From positions 32,578 through 96,577 of the forward strand of contig JADGJC010000148.1 of NCBI GenBank assembly GCA_027596075.1: DNA of 64,000 nucleotides, read 5' to 3'. Within the stretch, counting starts at the first letter, position 1, and each line of letters opens with the position of its first letter. The notes beneath the pieces are model-generated. The model saw only the letters and a list, made by a program, of their open reading frames with translations. It did not search any database and was not told the DNA's origin. The position numbers and the translations under genes are program-made. Below, one piece after another: positions 11,878 through 24,249 of the stretch. Source of the stretch: Rhizophlyctis rosea (lineage: Eukaryota > Chytridiomycota > Chytridiomycetes > Rhizophlyctidales > Rhizophlyctidaceae).

Positions 11878-12927
11878 AGCTGTCAAAGGCGTAACGTTCG
11901 CCAGCCATGAGTTGTGCACTTCCCATCTCGGACTTCACGTCTTGTAGATTATGCTCTACAACTCAAAAGTTTCGGAGACAGTGAGGGTTTTGAAGATGAG
12001 ATGTCTGCAAAGGATGAAAGATGGAGGAGACGATTGAAATCGGGGCTTGATTTTGGGTGTTGCGTGGTTGACAGGTTGTGGACGTTCGAGTTTGTACGAC
12101 ACACCAATCTGACCAAATTCCTCAGTGGCGCAAGAGGGAGCAACTTGTACGATTGGTTGACAGCAGAAGCAGAATGCTAAATACCTAACTTCATTCATCT
12201 ACGTTGAACGGAACATCGAGCAGTGTGCAAACTACTTGTTACTAGCCAATTCTTGCAGAGGGATTCAAAAGGGAATCGGGAGGGGAAGGGACAGTGGTGA
12301 TGTGACTACGCCTTTGGCCCAGTGGCGCAGATGCGCACAACTCTGTGCTGATGCGCTTCATCCACCAGTGGAGGCCGCAGGTCCGTTGGAACTGCAGTTG
12401 CAGGGGATAAATTTCCGTCTATGGCTTTGGGGATGATATCTCTTTGTACATGACGGTCGCGTGGGTGGCAGAAATTGGAAGGGAGATCGCTTACGCGGTT
12501 TTTGACCCACGCAAAGTGTCTGCAACATTCACAACAACGATGGAATGCACACCATTTCGACTCGAGTGGAAAGTCCCTTGCTGCGGTCTGCATCCATGAA
12601 CTTTACACATCGAACTGCCAACCTCAATGGGCTCACATGGCGGATTTGATTGCAAAACAAACAGGTTTTGGCTGTGTGATGGCACGGTGACTGCTGGGCG
12701 ATTCAGGGATGGACGCCAGACCCCCACCAGATCGCCTACTTCGCCTTCTCTCATCCTGCTCAGTCGCAGAGTGTCCATCTCTTGCTCTTATGATTCGCTC
12801 ATTACATTGAAATACTTGTCAAAAAGCAAGAACAGCGGTCCTGTAAGCAAGTTTCCTCATCAATCATCCTCCACCCAGCAAGCCCTTTCCATCTTTTAAA
12901 AGCTCTAGAAGCTCCACCCAAACCCAC
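11878..12927. other. intergenic between divergent RBR and ankyrin genes
   Basis: About 1 kb containing the 5' flanks of two divergently transcribed genes. No TATA-like element stands out and no gene is recognised. Confidence 0.45.
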
Positions 12928-14162
12928 ATGGCGGCGCTCCTCCCCGAACTCTACCTCCCAATCGCCCAATTTTGCGACCCAATCACCGCCCGCACCCCCC
13001 GTAGTTCCTGCAAAAACCTATCCAAGCTCATTCCCCTCATAGACCTCCTGATCCCCGAAACATACTGGCGACTCCACAACCATAGCCATTCCGACTGCTG
13101 GAACTGGGCGATAAGATACAAGCATATGGAAGTCATCCGCCATTGGGAGCAAACAGAAGAGCCTTGGCCACGTACCTTGTACGCACGCACGGGAGAGGAT
13201 GGTTATCCAGCTGATCCTAGGGGGTACATGTTGCATTGGGGTGCTGAGCACGGGTATTTGGAGATGGTGGCCTTAGCGGTGAAGCACCGAGCGGATGTGA
13301 ATTCCGGTAACACATTTCCACTCTTTCGAGCAGTTAGAGGAGGGCACTTGGAGATCGTTAGACATCTCATTGCTCACGGAGCGCGGTTCGACGGGAGACG
13401 GCCCTACATTCTGATGAAAGCCTTGGAGGACAATCAGATGGAGATCTTCAGGGTCTTGTTGGATGCCAACAGGGACGCAAATGCACTCCTTCGTCCCTTG
13501 GATGTGGTAGTGGCTCGGAACAATTCGGAAGCAGTTAGGGCTCTACTGGCACGCGGGGCGAATGTTTCACGTGGGGAAGCGAGACGTCGACACAGATGGT
13601 GTGGGATGCTGCATGTGACGGTAATGCAGAGATTACGGGACTGTTACTGGACGCGGGGGCGGTGCACAACAATTCGGCTTTAGACTGTGGGGTTGATCAC
13701 GGATTTGACGAAGTAGTTCGGGTTTTGCTAGTTAAAGGGTCTTTTAGTCGGGTAGCAAAGCGCAATGCACTATGGCGGGCGAGGCGAAAGAGGCATTTTT
13801 CGGTAGCAAAGGTATTGAGAGAGCATGGCGCTCTTGATATCTGCTTGGGCAAGGAGGACCTGCCGTGTCTGGCGAAAGGAGTGGTAAAGTTTCTGATGAT
13901 ACTGAGCAGCATCGGTACTCCGCTGGCTCTACTGGGCTGGGGTTTGTGGGCGCTGGTCCTGATCGTCAATCTGCCGGACTTTTTGGCGTCAGACAATGCA
14001 ACGGAGGTGGCGACTGCAAATTTCACGGTACATGCATCGGAATGGATTGAGACGCCTACGGGGAACACTGCGGCGCAAGTGTCGGAATGGATTGAAAAGC
14101 CTATCGGGGAGACCACACCTCCAGTGTCGGAATGGATTGAGATACCGTCTAAGTCCAAGTAG
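12928..14162 (+). pseudogene. ankyrin-repeat protein with F-box-like start and C-terminal TM, one frame break
   Basis: Two overlapping frames (12928-13683 and, from about 13570, to 14162) make one ankyrin protein. The first begins MAALLPELYLPIAQF, an F-box-like helix, then carries ankyrin units such as LHWGAEHGYLEMVALAVKH and AVRGGHLEIVRHLIAHGA. The second continues with DAACDGNAEITGLLLDAGA, a hydrophobic segment (FLMILSSIGTPLALLGWG onward) and three short repeats around SEWIE-x-P. One extra G in the GGGG run at about 13573-13576 would join the frames and keep repeat spacing, so a 1-nt indel or sequence error is the simplest view. A 35-nt GT-AG intron would also keep frame but would leave a repeat too short. 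Intact, it would be about 410 aa with a C-terminal membrane anchor. The role is unknown; ankyrin repeats bind proteins. Confidence 0.7.
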
Positions 14163-14437
14163 AAGAATCCGTCGATTAACTTTGTTCGCAAATTAGTGAA
14201 GGCTTTGGTTGATCAACAATATTCTTTGTATATTCTAAAGATATTGCCTTGCTCATATTGTAAATAATGCTTGGCCTCAATTACTGTAGAGGTTCTCAGC
14301 AGCTCCAAGGCTATGTAATCACTGTGATGCAACTAATCGCGACCAATGCAGTCTGAATATTATCTCAATCAAGTAAGTATTAAGGGTATTTTGGTAATTG
14401 TAACGATCACACAAAAAAGAACTATCAAAAACGGTAT
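14163..14437. other. intergenic between convergent genes
   Basis: AT-rich 275-bp spacer between the ankyrin stop (plus) and the REJ/GPS gene stop (minus). It would hold both 3' ends. Nothing else is seen. Confidence 0.5.
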
Positions 14438-17400
14438 CTAAAACAACATCATAACACCAGCCAAAACCGCCACCAAAACACTCAAACCCGACATCTTCGC
14501 ACTCCCCATAGCACCAGACCCAGCCCCCGTTGTACTGTTAGACGTCGTCTTGACAACAATCACGGAGTACGACCCGACACCATTGCATTGGCAGGTAACA
14601 CTGCTGGTGTCCGTGGCATTGTTGGAGGTGACGCATCCGTTCGAACTCCAGGTCGAGGTGGAATTGTCCCACATGACGCATTCCGCGGCGTAGGTGGTGG
14701 TGGTGTTCGTTGTGTCACGGCGGTGGAGAGATGTGGACGCGGTGTAGATGGTTGGAACGACGACGGTGATGGGGGAGGAGAGGTTGGAGGGGCTGACAGA
14801 TTGGGAGTTGACGCTTACACCGAGGGTCACGAGGTAGGGTGCAAGGCTGTGAAAATAGTGATGTCATGTTGGATCAGTTTGGGGCCCTACGCAACCCAAG
14901 GTAACAGAGAATGTGATCACTTACGTATGAGACCCAGCAGAGGCTTGTTCAGCCGAAATCGGGTACGGGTTGTTCGCCATGCAAGTAGACTGAAGAACAA
15001 CATTCGCGTTCGACCCATACGAAGCCAAAGCTGCCTGCAACCCAGCACCAGTAACAACACTACACCCGGTACTGGCCGTCGCCCGCTTGCGCAAACTAGC
15101 ACTACCACTAACAGTCGCACTACCACCGATCTGCGCCGGAATGTTGTCAGGAGTAGCTGCCGCAACGCTAAGCGTGGTGCCACCAGATACAACCGCAGTT
15201 TGCTGACCGGCAACCAAGTTAGCACTAAGACCTTGAGCGAGGAGAACGAGGACCTTAGTGGCTTGATCGGCACTTGCGGCGCTTTTGGTGGAGGGCGTGA
15301 CAGCGACGTAGGCGGAGACGGCGGCGGTGATGGTGTCGGTGGATGCACCGCTGGACAAGACGGTAGCGAGGTTGTACAAGCTGCTGGCGGCGGCTTGCTT
15401 GGTGTCGTCGGTGACGTTAGAGGAAGTGACAAGGGAGCTGATGGCCAAAGTTTTGGAAGAAGCAGAGTCGGTCGTTTCCGTGGTGGCATTCACAGTGCCC
15501 AATACAGCGGTAATAACCTGGGCAACGGCAGCCGTTTTGACGTCGTCACTCAAACCCGAAAGCTTGGAGGTGAAAGATTGAACGGAGGCCGACAACGTTG
15601 CGCCACCGTCTCCTGATCCAGCGGTGAGGATGCTCGAAAACGTGGCGCCAATGGTGCTCGTGTTGAGAGTCATGACGTTTACGGTGACGGTCAAGTTGAA
15701 AGGCGCGGAGAAGAAGTTGGTACCAGGGATGTAGGAACGAACTCGGACGGTGCCCTGGTACTGGTTGGTAGCGTTACCAGCCGAGAGAGGGAAAGTAGCG
15801 GACGTGCCACCGGGGAAGACGAGACCGACTTCCTTGTTGCCGTTGTCGTAGCTGTAGTAGTAGCTGCCGAGGGACAAAGTACCGGCGCAAGTGGCAGTGA
15901 AGGAGGTGGTGAGTTCTGTTCCGGTGGTAGGGGAGATGGTGCAGCTGGATGGTGCCGGTAAGGCAGCAATGACTCCGAAGTAGTAAACTCCAGTAGCGGT
16001 GTTGTTGTTTTCATCCTTGAGGTTCAAGCTGGCAATGTATCGGCCGCTTGCTAGGGCTCCACCGGCGATACTAAGATGCGGACGGAAAGGTAAGTGGGTT
16101 TGTCCAATCCGCCACCAATGAAAGAATTGAGAATCGGTCAAACTTACGTGAACGTGTCCTTGTTCTGCACAAACTTAGACGTATCATTAATGGCAACCGC
16201 CGCTCCCGCCACCGTCGACAGGGTCCAGTTGTACACGGGGCTTTGCGAGTTGGTGTAGACGTCTCCCTTGACCCCAATCTTTGCTGACCCAATGAACGTA
16301 TCATCAACGCTGGCTCCAATCAAGGACATTCTCTGAATAACGACGTAGGTTTTGCTGTTGATGACAGTAATAATCCTTGGTTCAGACGGACTAGCGGCAC
16401 GACTATCCCTCGAGACTGCAACCCTAAAACTGAAGGTGCCCGGAACGAGTGCGCCGGCAGGGATGGTCAAGTAGGGGGTTGTGGTGTTGATGTAGAGGGT
16501 GTTTTCATAGGTCCAGTAGTTGAGGTTCGACATGGATTTGGCAGTGAAGTTGCAAGCACCCCCCGAGGGGAAGTTCTGGCAACCGAATGTAAAGGTCATG
16601 GGGGTTCTGGTGGAGTTGTACGTGCTGACGGAATTGGCTGTCAAACACTTCTTCAAGAAATCGGAATTAACAAAGGAAGCGACGTAGCAAGGGTCAGCGT
16701 TATCGTAACTGTCCGAGGCATCAATGAGAAGGTCCAAGGTGGTTGGGACCGTCTTGTCCTCCGTGGCCAGATCAGCTTCCAAAGGCAATTGCTGGACGGT
16801 GAAGTTCGATGTAGCGTTCACGACGGAAAGAGCCTTCCCATCCAGGCCAAAGTACGTGGCAGACGCACTGACGCCGTGCGTCACGCCAGCAGTGAAGTTG
16901 AGAAGTTGAATGGAGTATGCCAACGACGAGGTGAACTTGTCGGCATCGGCGGGTCGCTGGGAGTCAATGGACCATTGCACGGTTACTTTGCTGTACGTAC
17001 AATTTTGGGTAACCGCGCTGAACCGAGCTTGGGCAGTGCCGGATTGACCGAAAAGGCTTGTGTCGGCGTTGAGGAGAGTCATTCCGGAGAGCTGAATTGT
17101 GCCTTTTGATGGTGGGTTGGGACATGGGTCTATGCGCGAGACGGCATATATGTTAGTCCCTGTCATTGGAACCGATAATGGAAGTTAATCATGATCAATA
17201 CGTACTGATTGTTGGCAAAGGAGCTGTGGTGGTAGTAGTTGTGGTGGCGACTACAGCAGGTGTCGTGGTAGTGGTGGCTATTACAGCGGGTGTCGTGGTA
17301 GTGGTGGCAACCACAGGAGGTGTTGTCGTAGTAGTGGCAACCACAGGAGGTGTCGTGGTGGTGGTGGCAGCGGCAGCGGTTGTCGTGGTGGCGGCTGCCG

Positions 17401-18124
17401 CAGGCGTTGTTGTCGAACTACCGCCGCTGCTGCTTCCTGAGTTGGCAGCAAGCGCAGCTCTCAATTGCGTCGCCGGTGTGGCCGACAGATAACTGTTTGC
17501 CAAATAGAGCGTGTTACTGGCAGCCGACGCGGACTGGAGATTCAACCGATCCCAGGTGTAAGATCCGAATGATGTTAGGTCCACGTAGCACGTGGTAAAG
17601 TTGGTGGCGCTAACGTATGGGCAGGCAGTCGACAAGAACACGCCGTTCGCAGTTTTCCCATCCGCTGACGAACCGACAGAGTACATCCAGGAGAGGCCAT
17701 CACCTGCATAGAACTGCATGAGTGAAAAGCTTTTGACGCAGGGGATGTGTATACATCATTCAAGTATATCAAAAAAGGGCTTCTCACCTGAGATGTCAAA
17801 GGCCCATGTAACATAGTTGCCGAAAAGCGGACCCTTGACCGATACACCGCCATATTGCTGTGTGACCGTTGCACTGATCACTGGACCTCCGTAGGAGGGA
17901 GTGGGCGGACCAGCGAAGGCGAAATTGGCGGTCGTACCCCATGACCAGTTTGCGTATCCCGATGACAGTTGACTTGCTCCTTTGACGTAAATAGGAAGGT
18001 CGGCAGTAGTGGAGTTCGCTTGACGTGCCACCAAATGCCCCGTGGGTAATGTCCCTTCCGCATTACACGGAGCGATAGTAGATGCGCATAAGGCGAAAAC
18101 GGCAAGATGGGTTGACCAACCCAT
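14438..18124 (-). CDS. secreted REJ/GAIN-GPS-like surface protein with GPI-type tail
   Basis: Five exons on the complement, join(14438..14846,14925..16070,16148..17129,17206..17703,17788..18124), all in phase, give 1123 aa. A signal peptide starts at MGWSTHLAVFALCAS. About residues 35-215 look like a carbohydrate-binding-type jelly roll (SGYANWSWGTT, YGGVSVKG, DRLNLQSASA). Residues 225-275 are a mucin-like Thr/Ala/Pro-Val repeat. A long beta-rich Asn-glycosylatable region follows, with a REJ-type signature (CTISPTTGTELTTSFTATC) in exon 4 and then a helical, Ser/Thr/Ala-rich GAIN-like region. Exon 5 has a GPS-like motif at about 1043-1085: C-x2-W, a second W, GC, then C-x-C. The expected His-Leu-Ser/Thr cleavage site is NGVGS here, so self-cleavage is unlikely. 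The protein ends GSAKMSGLSVLVAVLAGVM plus three residues with no cytoplasmic tail, which reads as a GPI-addition signal rather than a receptor or channel. A TATA box lies about 96 nt upstream. Confidence 0.9.
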
Positions 18125-18219
18125 TGCTAAGCACACGTTACAGGAAGGGAGGATGTAATGCAAGAGAAGCAAAATTAGCGCGTGGAGTTGGGATGGGTCT
18201 TGACTGCTTGATTTGCCAA

Positions 18220-18226
18220 TTATATA
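18220..18226 (-). promoter_or_regulatory. TATA-like box of the REJ/GPS gene
   Basis: TATATAA on the minus strand, about 96 nt upstream of the ATG at 18124. The Cys-rich secreted gene at 33974 has a TATAAAAG at nearly the same distance (98 nt), which supports both. Confidence 0.5.
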
Positions 18227-21200
18227 CCCAGATGCGAATATTAGAGAGTTTAGAGGGGTAACCTCCGTTTACAAGATCCTTGCATTGTTTGGGGATACCT
18301 CCAAGTCTTCCTTGGCCTCCTGTGATCTATGTTGATGCTTACTTCAGCGTGGCGAGGAGTTCGATCGGTGAAACCAAACATTCCATGGACGCCAGCTGCA
18401 TTCATTGCAAAGTGGTCAGTTTGGACTATTGATACCGATCACGAGAGATCAATTTGGTTGATGAATCACACGTGGGGCCTTCATTCATGTTGTCAAATAT
18501 TTCGCTCGGATAATGGACATACATCTGAATGCCGTTGAGAATGCGAAAGTGTCAATTGAGGTTGAATCTGTTTTCTGGACGTCGAATTCACCTTAGTTTT
18601 AAATCCTTGGCACCAAACATTCGGCTGTGTGCCTTTGCAATCCTTAGAGCAGTCATCAATAACGCAGTTTGATTGGTCGGCGGTTCTTCGGTGGTATCTC
18701 CGTTGTTTACTGACTTTCAAGGATCACTCGCTTCATGTTGAGGAACCACTTCAAATTTGACATTATGGACATGTACTCCGTAGCTGAATTGAATCACGCC
18801 ACTCCCCTTCAATGGATTGACTTTTGTTTTACCTTGAAATGCATTTCAAATCACTGACTCTGCTACATCAATCTGCAGTATTCATTGTGTGGAAGCGAGA
18901 ACGGCCTGCTTACATAATGAAGTTGCAAAATCCAACCGGGCTGCGCCACGGGTTCTCTTTGAGTCATTCATTCCATCCCAGCAAATCGTCTGCTCAATGT
19001 GGCATCTGAACAAGCAATATATTTTAAAGGCGGCTAGTCAAAGGCACACGACCCTCGTAACAGGACTGTGAACCGGGTAGTGCATGTCTGACACGCATTC
19101 AATGATCATGATGTTGTTCGTCGGGTGCGAAGAGCAAGGTCTCCCCGTTCCCTTGATATGATTGTTAGACCTTCATGATGTGCATTTGCTAAGCTTTGAA
19201 ACATGTCTAGCCAACGGAAGTATGAGCTGTGAGACAAGCATTTAGGAGCGTCAAAAAGATCGTGACAAGATTGCCGCAATTGCAATAGGTTACGCTTCCG
19301 GGTCAAGCAGTACATGGACACTTCAGCAACGATGAAATCCCTTAAATTGCTAGTAACACCAGGTTCGCGGTACCATATCTTTGACCCCAAAATTATGACG
19401 TGTATATTGAACCTGATCGGAGGTGAAACTCTCTCTTGATTCAACATGCACAAGGAACGCTTTTACCCAGCAATCGTCAGCCATATGAATGCGTAAAGGT
19501 GGTCAACTCCGTCTTCCAATGCCAGCGTTAGAGGGAGCGTTTCAACCACGGCATTCAAAAGGTGAGAACATTTGTATCATCCCAAAGACCATAACAGGAT
19601 GAAAAAAATGAAAACAACGACACGTACACATTTTGGTCAACGGTGCCGCGAGAACCACATTGCAAATATGCTTTCGATTCTCGGTTGAGTGTGCGAGATT
19701 ACCAGCATAAAAGAACATCGAATGAACAAGTACCCAGACCACCAGATTGACAGGAGATAATACCCTGATAACGAAGGGAGAATCAATTGTGAATGGACCC
19801 ATCTCGATTGGGGCGAGCGCTCTTCGTCCTACTTCCGTCAATTTTTCATCTGGCTCATTCCTTTTTCCTGCCAGCCCGAGGGATCAAACAGTACATTGCA
19901 CAAAGGACATATGAGTTCGACCCAAGCGCCAGAACCATCGATTTGGACTATCGATACTTGATATAAATTGATCCTAGACTATGACCTCCCATTTTTCTCG
20001 GTACGCGCAGTGCACCAGTTGCACCTGCTATATATACACAACCCTTCTTGCCCGTCGTTTCCATCGCATGGATCTCGAAAGGCGTGAACTTTTCAGACTC
20101 TGAGGAGTAAAAAAAGGGATGGGACGTCGTGGGAATGCTGAAGGGTAGGAAGTGTATCCCGACTTTCTATCATGGTACTAAGATGTGGCGTACGTAGCCT
20201 CTCATTGTCTCCGACTTCAAGCCAATGTGAAGTCATCCCTCAGCTTTCCGCGATCAAATGAAATGCCTTCGAACCAGAAACACACGGAATCTGTCTGCGC
20301 CTCAGACTCGGAGGTCGCTGAAGGTCATCCCTCAAGGATGGATTTAAGCGCTCTGAGCAGCGGAAAAGAAGCAGTGAGCGAATCCAACAGTGTGGGATGA
20401 AAGCAGGCCGGTCCGACCGCCCATAACGTTTCACTTCAAAAAAGTTTGGTGTCGTTTCTGACGAAACTTCTGCACCACTACCTTCTCAGAGCCTCATTTG
20501 GCCCGAAGCACAAGAAGTGGATCCAAGATTGGCAACGGGCATGCCCTGATAGCGGAAAGCTTTACGGAGTTGAGAAGGTGGGGAACAGGGAACATGTTGG
20601 AGGAACATTTTTCGCATTGGAAACTGTCGGAGGCGTTTTAGCATGAACGTACGACGACAGGGGTGGAGGTAAGTTATTTGAACTTACCATCATGGACCCT
20701 CTTAAAGAGGGCGGTGGCTAGCCTTAATGTGCGGCGATCCAATTCACACACTGATCCCATCGGTCTGTTATCCTGCTTTATTCGTTCGCCATTCCAAGCA
20801 TTGAGATGGCTCGTATTATTGGAACAACAGCCAAACTTACTGCCATACGCTCATTTTTTGCTACTAGAAAGGTCAAACACTTGTCCCCTTCCGCTGGCCG
20901 AAAGGCCTGACCAAACCTAAAATGGCCCTGCAATTCCCATTCATGCTGCACCGCACAACTTTTTTTTGGCTTTCCTATCATAGCTCTGAGAGAAAATTTT
21001 CGTCGGCCAGGGGAATGGATGGCCGTCAGCCTTGGATTCACACGATGATATGGCAATTATGGTCGCGGGAGGGCGCGGTTTGGTGGTCAGCGGAATTGAT
21101 GAGGTACTGTATGAGACGTTCAAAGTGTTGAAGTGTCGAGAATTACGCTTTGATGGAATTACTTGGAATGTAAAGACATGCCATAAGTTGCGATGGTGGT

Positions 21201-23955
21201 GCATTGATCAACTATGCTCTAGCTACCCTTTTCTTTTTCGCTCTGCTTCCGCATCGAATGTACGGTGAGGAAGTGAGGAACATCGCCGCGAAGGGGTCAT
21301 GGACAGCAAAGTCCGTGAGAGAGGGATGCAGCTTATTGCTCGCTCTTCGATTATCGTGCTTGGGAGTCTCTTTGAGCATTTTTGAGACCAGCAGCTGACT
21401 GCTCACCACAATGAATTTCCGCGTAAAAAGGTCGAATTAGGCCCGAGTCTGAAAACAGATGTGTAACCAACGCTTTGTAGCGGTGGTTATCGCCTGTTTT
21501 TCGTCTTTCCTACCTTCTAATCCAAAGATCATCACAGCCCTAAGAAAAGGCCGCAAACTGGAGGAAATGGATGGCGGTCACATTCATTTCACACAATATG
21601 CGGCAACGAAAGGTGAAACAGTCATTGAAACAGATTGTGCAAGCGTAAGTTGTAACAAGACAGCTTGATCGGGATGGCTGCCAATGATAAATGGTCACGT
21701 ATCAGGCAGGGAGAAAAAGGGAAAAACATGGGTAGGGTCAGAACTAAGAGAGCTGAGAGGAGGTAGAAGGCGCGGAGGAAGGCGGGGAGGTGGGGGAGGA
21801 GGTGGATTTAGTATAGTGACAGTGACGTTAATATTTTCCGTATTGTCGGAACGATTGGAGGTCGCGCTGATGTGGAATTTGGCACCACGTTTTGTGGCGA
21901 ATGTGGGCGAGAGAGCGGTGATCTCTTTACACCAACCATGTAGCATGGGTGTGGGCTTTTTTTTGCACCAAACCTTGACCAACTCCCTTGCGACGGCATT
22001 CTGATAGCGGGATTGGGGGAATGATGGGTTTGAGGTTACATAAGACGTATGCTGAGAATATAGATTGAAGCTTATGGGAGCCACCTGCTCCGTACCCGTT
22101 CATGAGAGCGCTCTTCATATCATTGACGAATCATGGAGATGAGCCGTCTGAGTAGTAGGGTTGCCCTTTTAATGCTGCGGAGGAACTCGACAAGCACCTG
22201 ATGGTAGCAATTTCTCGACTCTCTTAGTCGTGGGAGGGATAATGGTTTTTGCCCTTGGCAGGAAGTGAGAACGTGATTCAGATGATGTGGAAACTCTCGG
22301 AAGATACGGCGCCAAGATTAATCAAATCGAAAAAATGAATGACACTCCCAGCTGTGAGATGGATAGACCAGTCTCCGATTGTGTGCATGATGACTGTGCC
22401 TTGTGGTGAAGTGTAGCGATTTGACCTGAGGATAACAGACGTTTGGTAACTTCAATGGTTGGGCCGTGTATGGTTATCAGAGCCTCAAGTTTGTGAATGC
22501 ACTGGAGGAGGCACCAAACATTGTATTAAGTTCGAGTAACGGGAATGCTGTCATTTCTATTATAGGGTGGTGATCATTTTTTGTTGATCGAAGACTGCAG
22601 TTTGGGAAAGAAGGCATTCACCCATCCTCAGACGTGATCGTCGTTAGAAAAAGTTTACAGTGGGTGTATGCAATTGAACGTGGATGCTGTCGGTTACTGA
22701 CTTCCAACGTCATGGTGTCCACGGAGTAGAAAGGAGTGTGTTGGGGTTTCTTTGCGCTTGTGGCCGAAGCTGGCCAAACATGTGGTCAACGGTTGAGGAC
22801 CCTGTGGCGTTGTGGAATTACGTTAGCGGCGTTGTGTGGCGCCAACAACAGCACCAGTCCAGTGACTGGGGGTGTCTCACCCTGACATGGGCGCGGCACA
22901 ACATGCGTCAGCGTGAGTCGTTTGATCACAATTGTCCAAGTGTCACTGCCGGATGCGCCCCGCTGCCCCGAGGGGCTGGACCACCCTGTCAAAAAATGAA
23001 AAATGTTACACACCCGGAGGTATGGGAGACATTCCAGCCACCCGACCGGGACACTTGGGAGTGACAAAGTGTCCATCATGTCGATGAATGTCAACGATTG
23101 AAATGCAAAGCATTGCATGGGATTGCTGATCATTGCTCATCACATGTCAGGCTTTTGCGCTTGCTTTTTGGTTGTTGGAAGTGTCTTCATTCATAGGGTG
23201 GGTATCCATCCACTTGCTCAGTGCTCACTTTCTGCAGCAGGGGTCTAGTCCGATTGTTATCATCTGAACCCCCCATCTTTCGGACTTTGCGCTCGTGGAC
23301 AGAACAGCAACACGTTCGCTGGCTTTGCATTGAAAGACATAGTTTGCATACTGGGGACTTATCCAGTAACTTGTTCAATCATCCCCGCTCCCCTGATCAG
23401 ACACGCGGAAGCTTCGCATAGAAAGCATAGTGCCGATACACGATCTTTCCAGGAAGACACATCCCGCCCAAAAGCAATAAACGCATTCCAATCACACATT
23501 CACACGAGGCAAGGTGGGGGTTTTTCTCACGGTGGGCATCATGGCAGACTACCCAATGATGAAGGGGTTGTTACCTTCCATCTTTTGACTTTCTCACGAC
23601 AATCGCTTCCATTCCATTCCAGTCATATATGTAGGTATCTTACCCTCAATCCAACGCGCGCAATTCCAATTTGTCACTTGTGTGTACCAACACACCACTC
23701 ACTTACTGTCCCTGACTAAACGTGAGTAAACAACGGTATCCCCAGATCACTGTCCCACCAACCGCGACTGGCCTCGTGTGAGTGAAAGCACTCGACCTGG
23801 CCAGTGACCTCCCCTGCCTTTCTTCCCCACTCGACACACTTTCACATTCCCACACTCACAACCAACCTGCTACCTTCCCATATCTTCATAGGTCCAACAC
23901 TATAAACCTACCACAGACAACACACCTCGCTCCCCGCGCAACCGTACTTGCTCAC

Positions 23956-23963
23956 ATATAAAG
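23956..23963 (+). promoter_or_regulatory. TATA-like box upstream of the Vac7-like gene
   Basis: ATATAAAG about 290 nt upstream of the ATG at 24250, followed by a long pyrimidine/CA-rich stretch with few G residues, as in many fungal leaders. Confidence 0.35.
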
Positions 23964-24249
23964 CCCATACTGATACATACATACCCTCCTACACTACCTA
24001 ATTTCGACAACCACCGAAACGTCAACCCTGCGACAATAGTTGTCCCACACTCACTCGTAAACCCCGCAAACCACCCGCAAAACCTGTCAAACACCCCCAA
24101 ACCACCTACCGACATTCTCACACATCCTTACACTATCCCGTACTTCCACAGTTCACACACACTACACACACTTCCAAACACCCCACAAACCTAACCGTGA
24201 CTCCACCACTCCCCTCACATCATAGCTGTCAATCATCGGGGACCGGAGG

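Larger units (their letters stand above)
18125..24249. other. gene desert, about 6 kb
   Basis: Contains the promoter of the REJ/GPS gene at its left end and the CA/CT-rich leader of the Vac7-like gene at its right end (about 23700-24249). Between them are only short open frames without domain content. A TATATATA string near 20029 has no convincing gene downstream. No transposon protein is seen. Confidence 0.5.

Noticed and set aside
14588..15616. 342-codon plus-strand frame
   Set aside because: Antisense to exons 4-5 of the REJ/GPS gene, whose minus-strand model has domains, signal peptide and phased introns.
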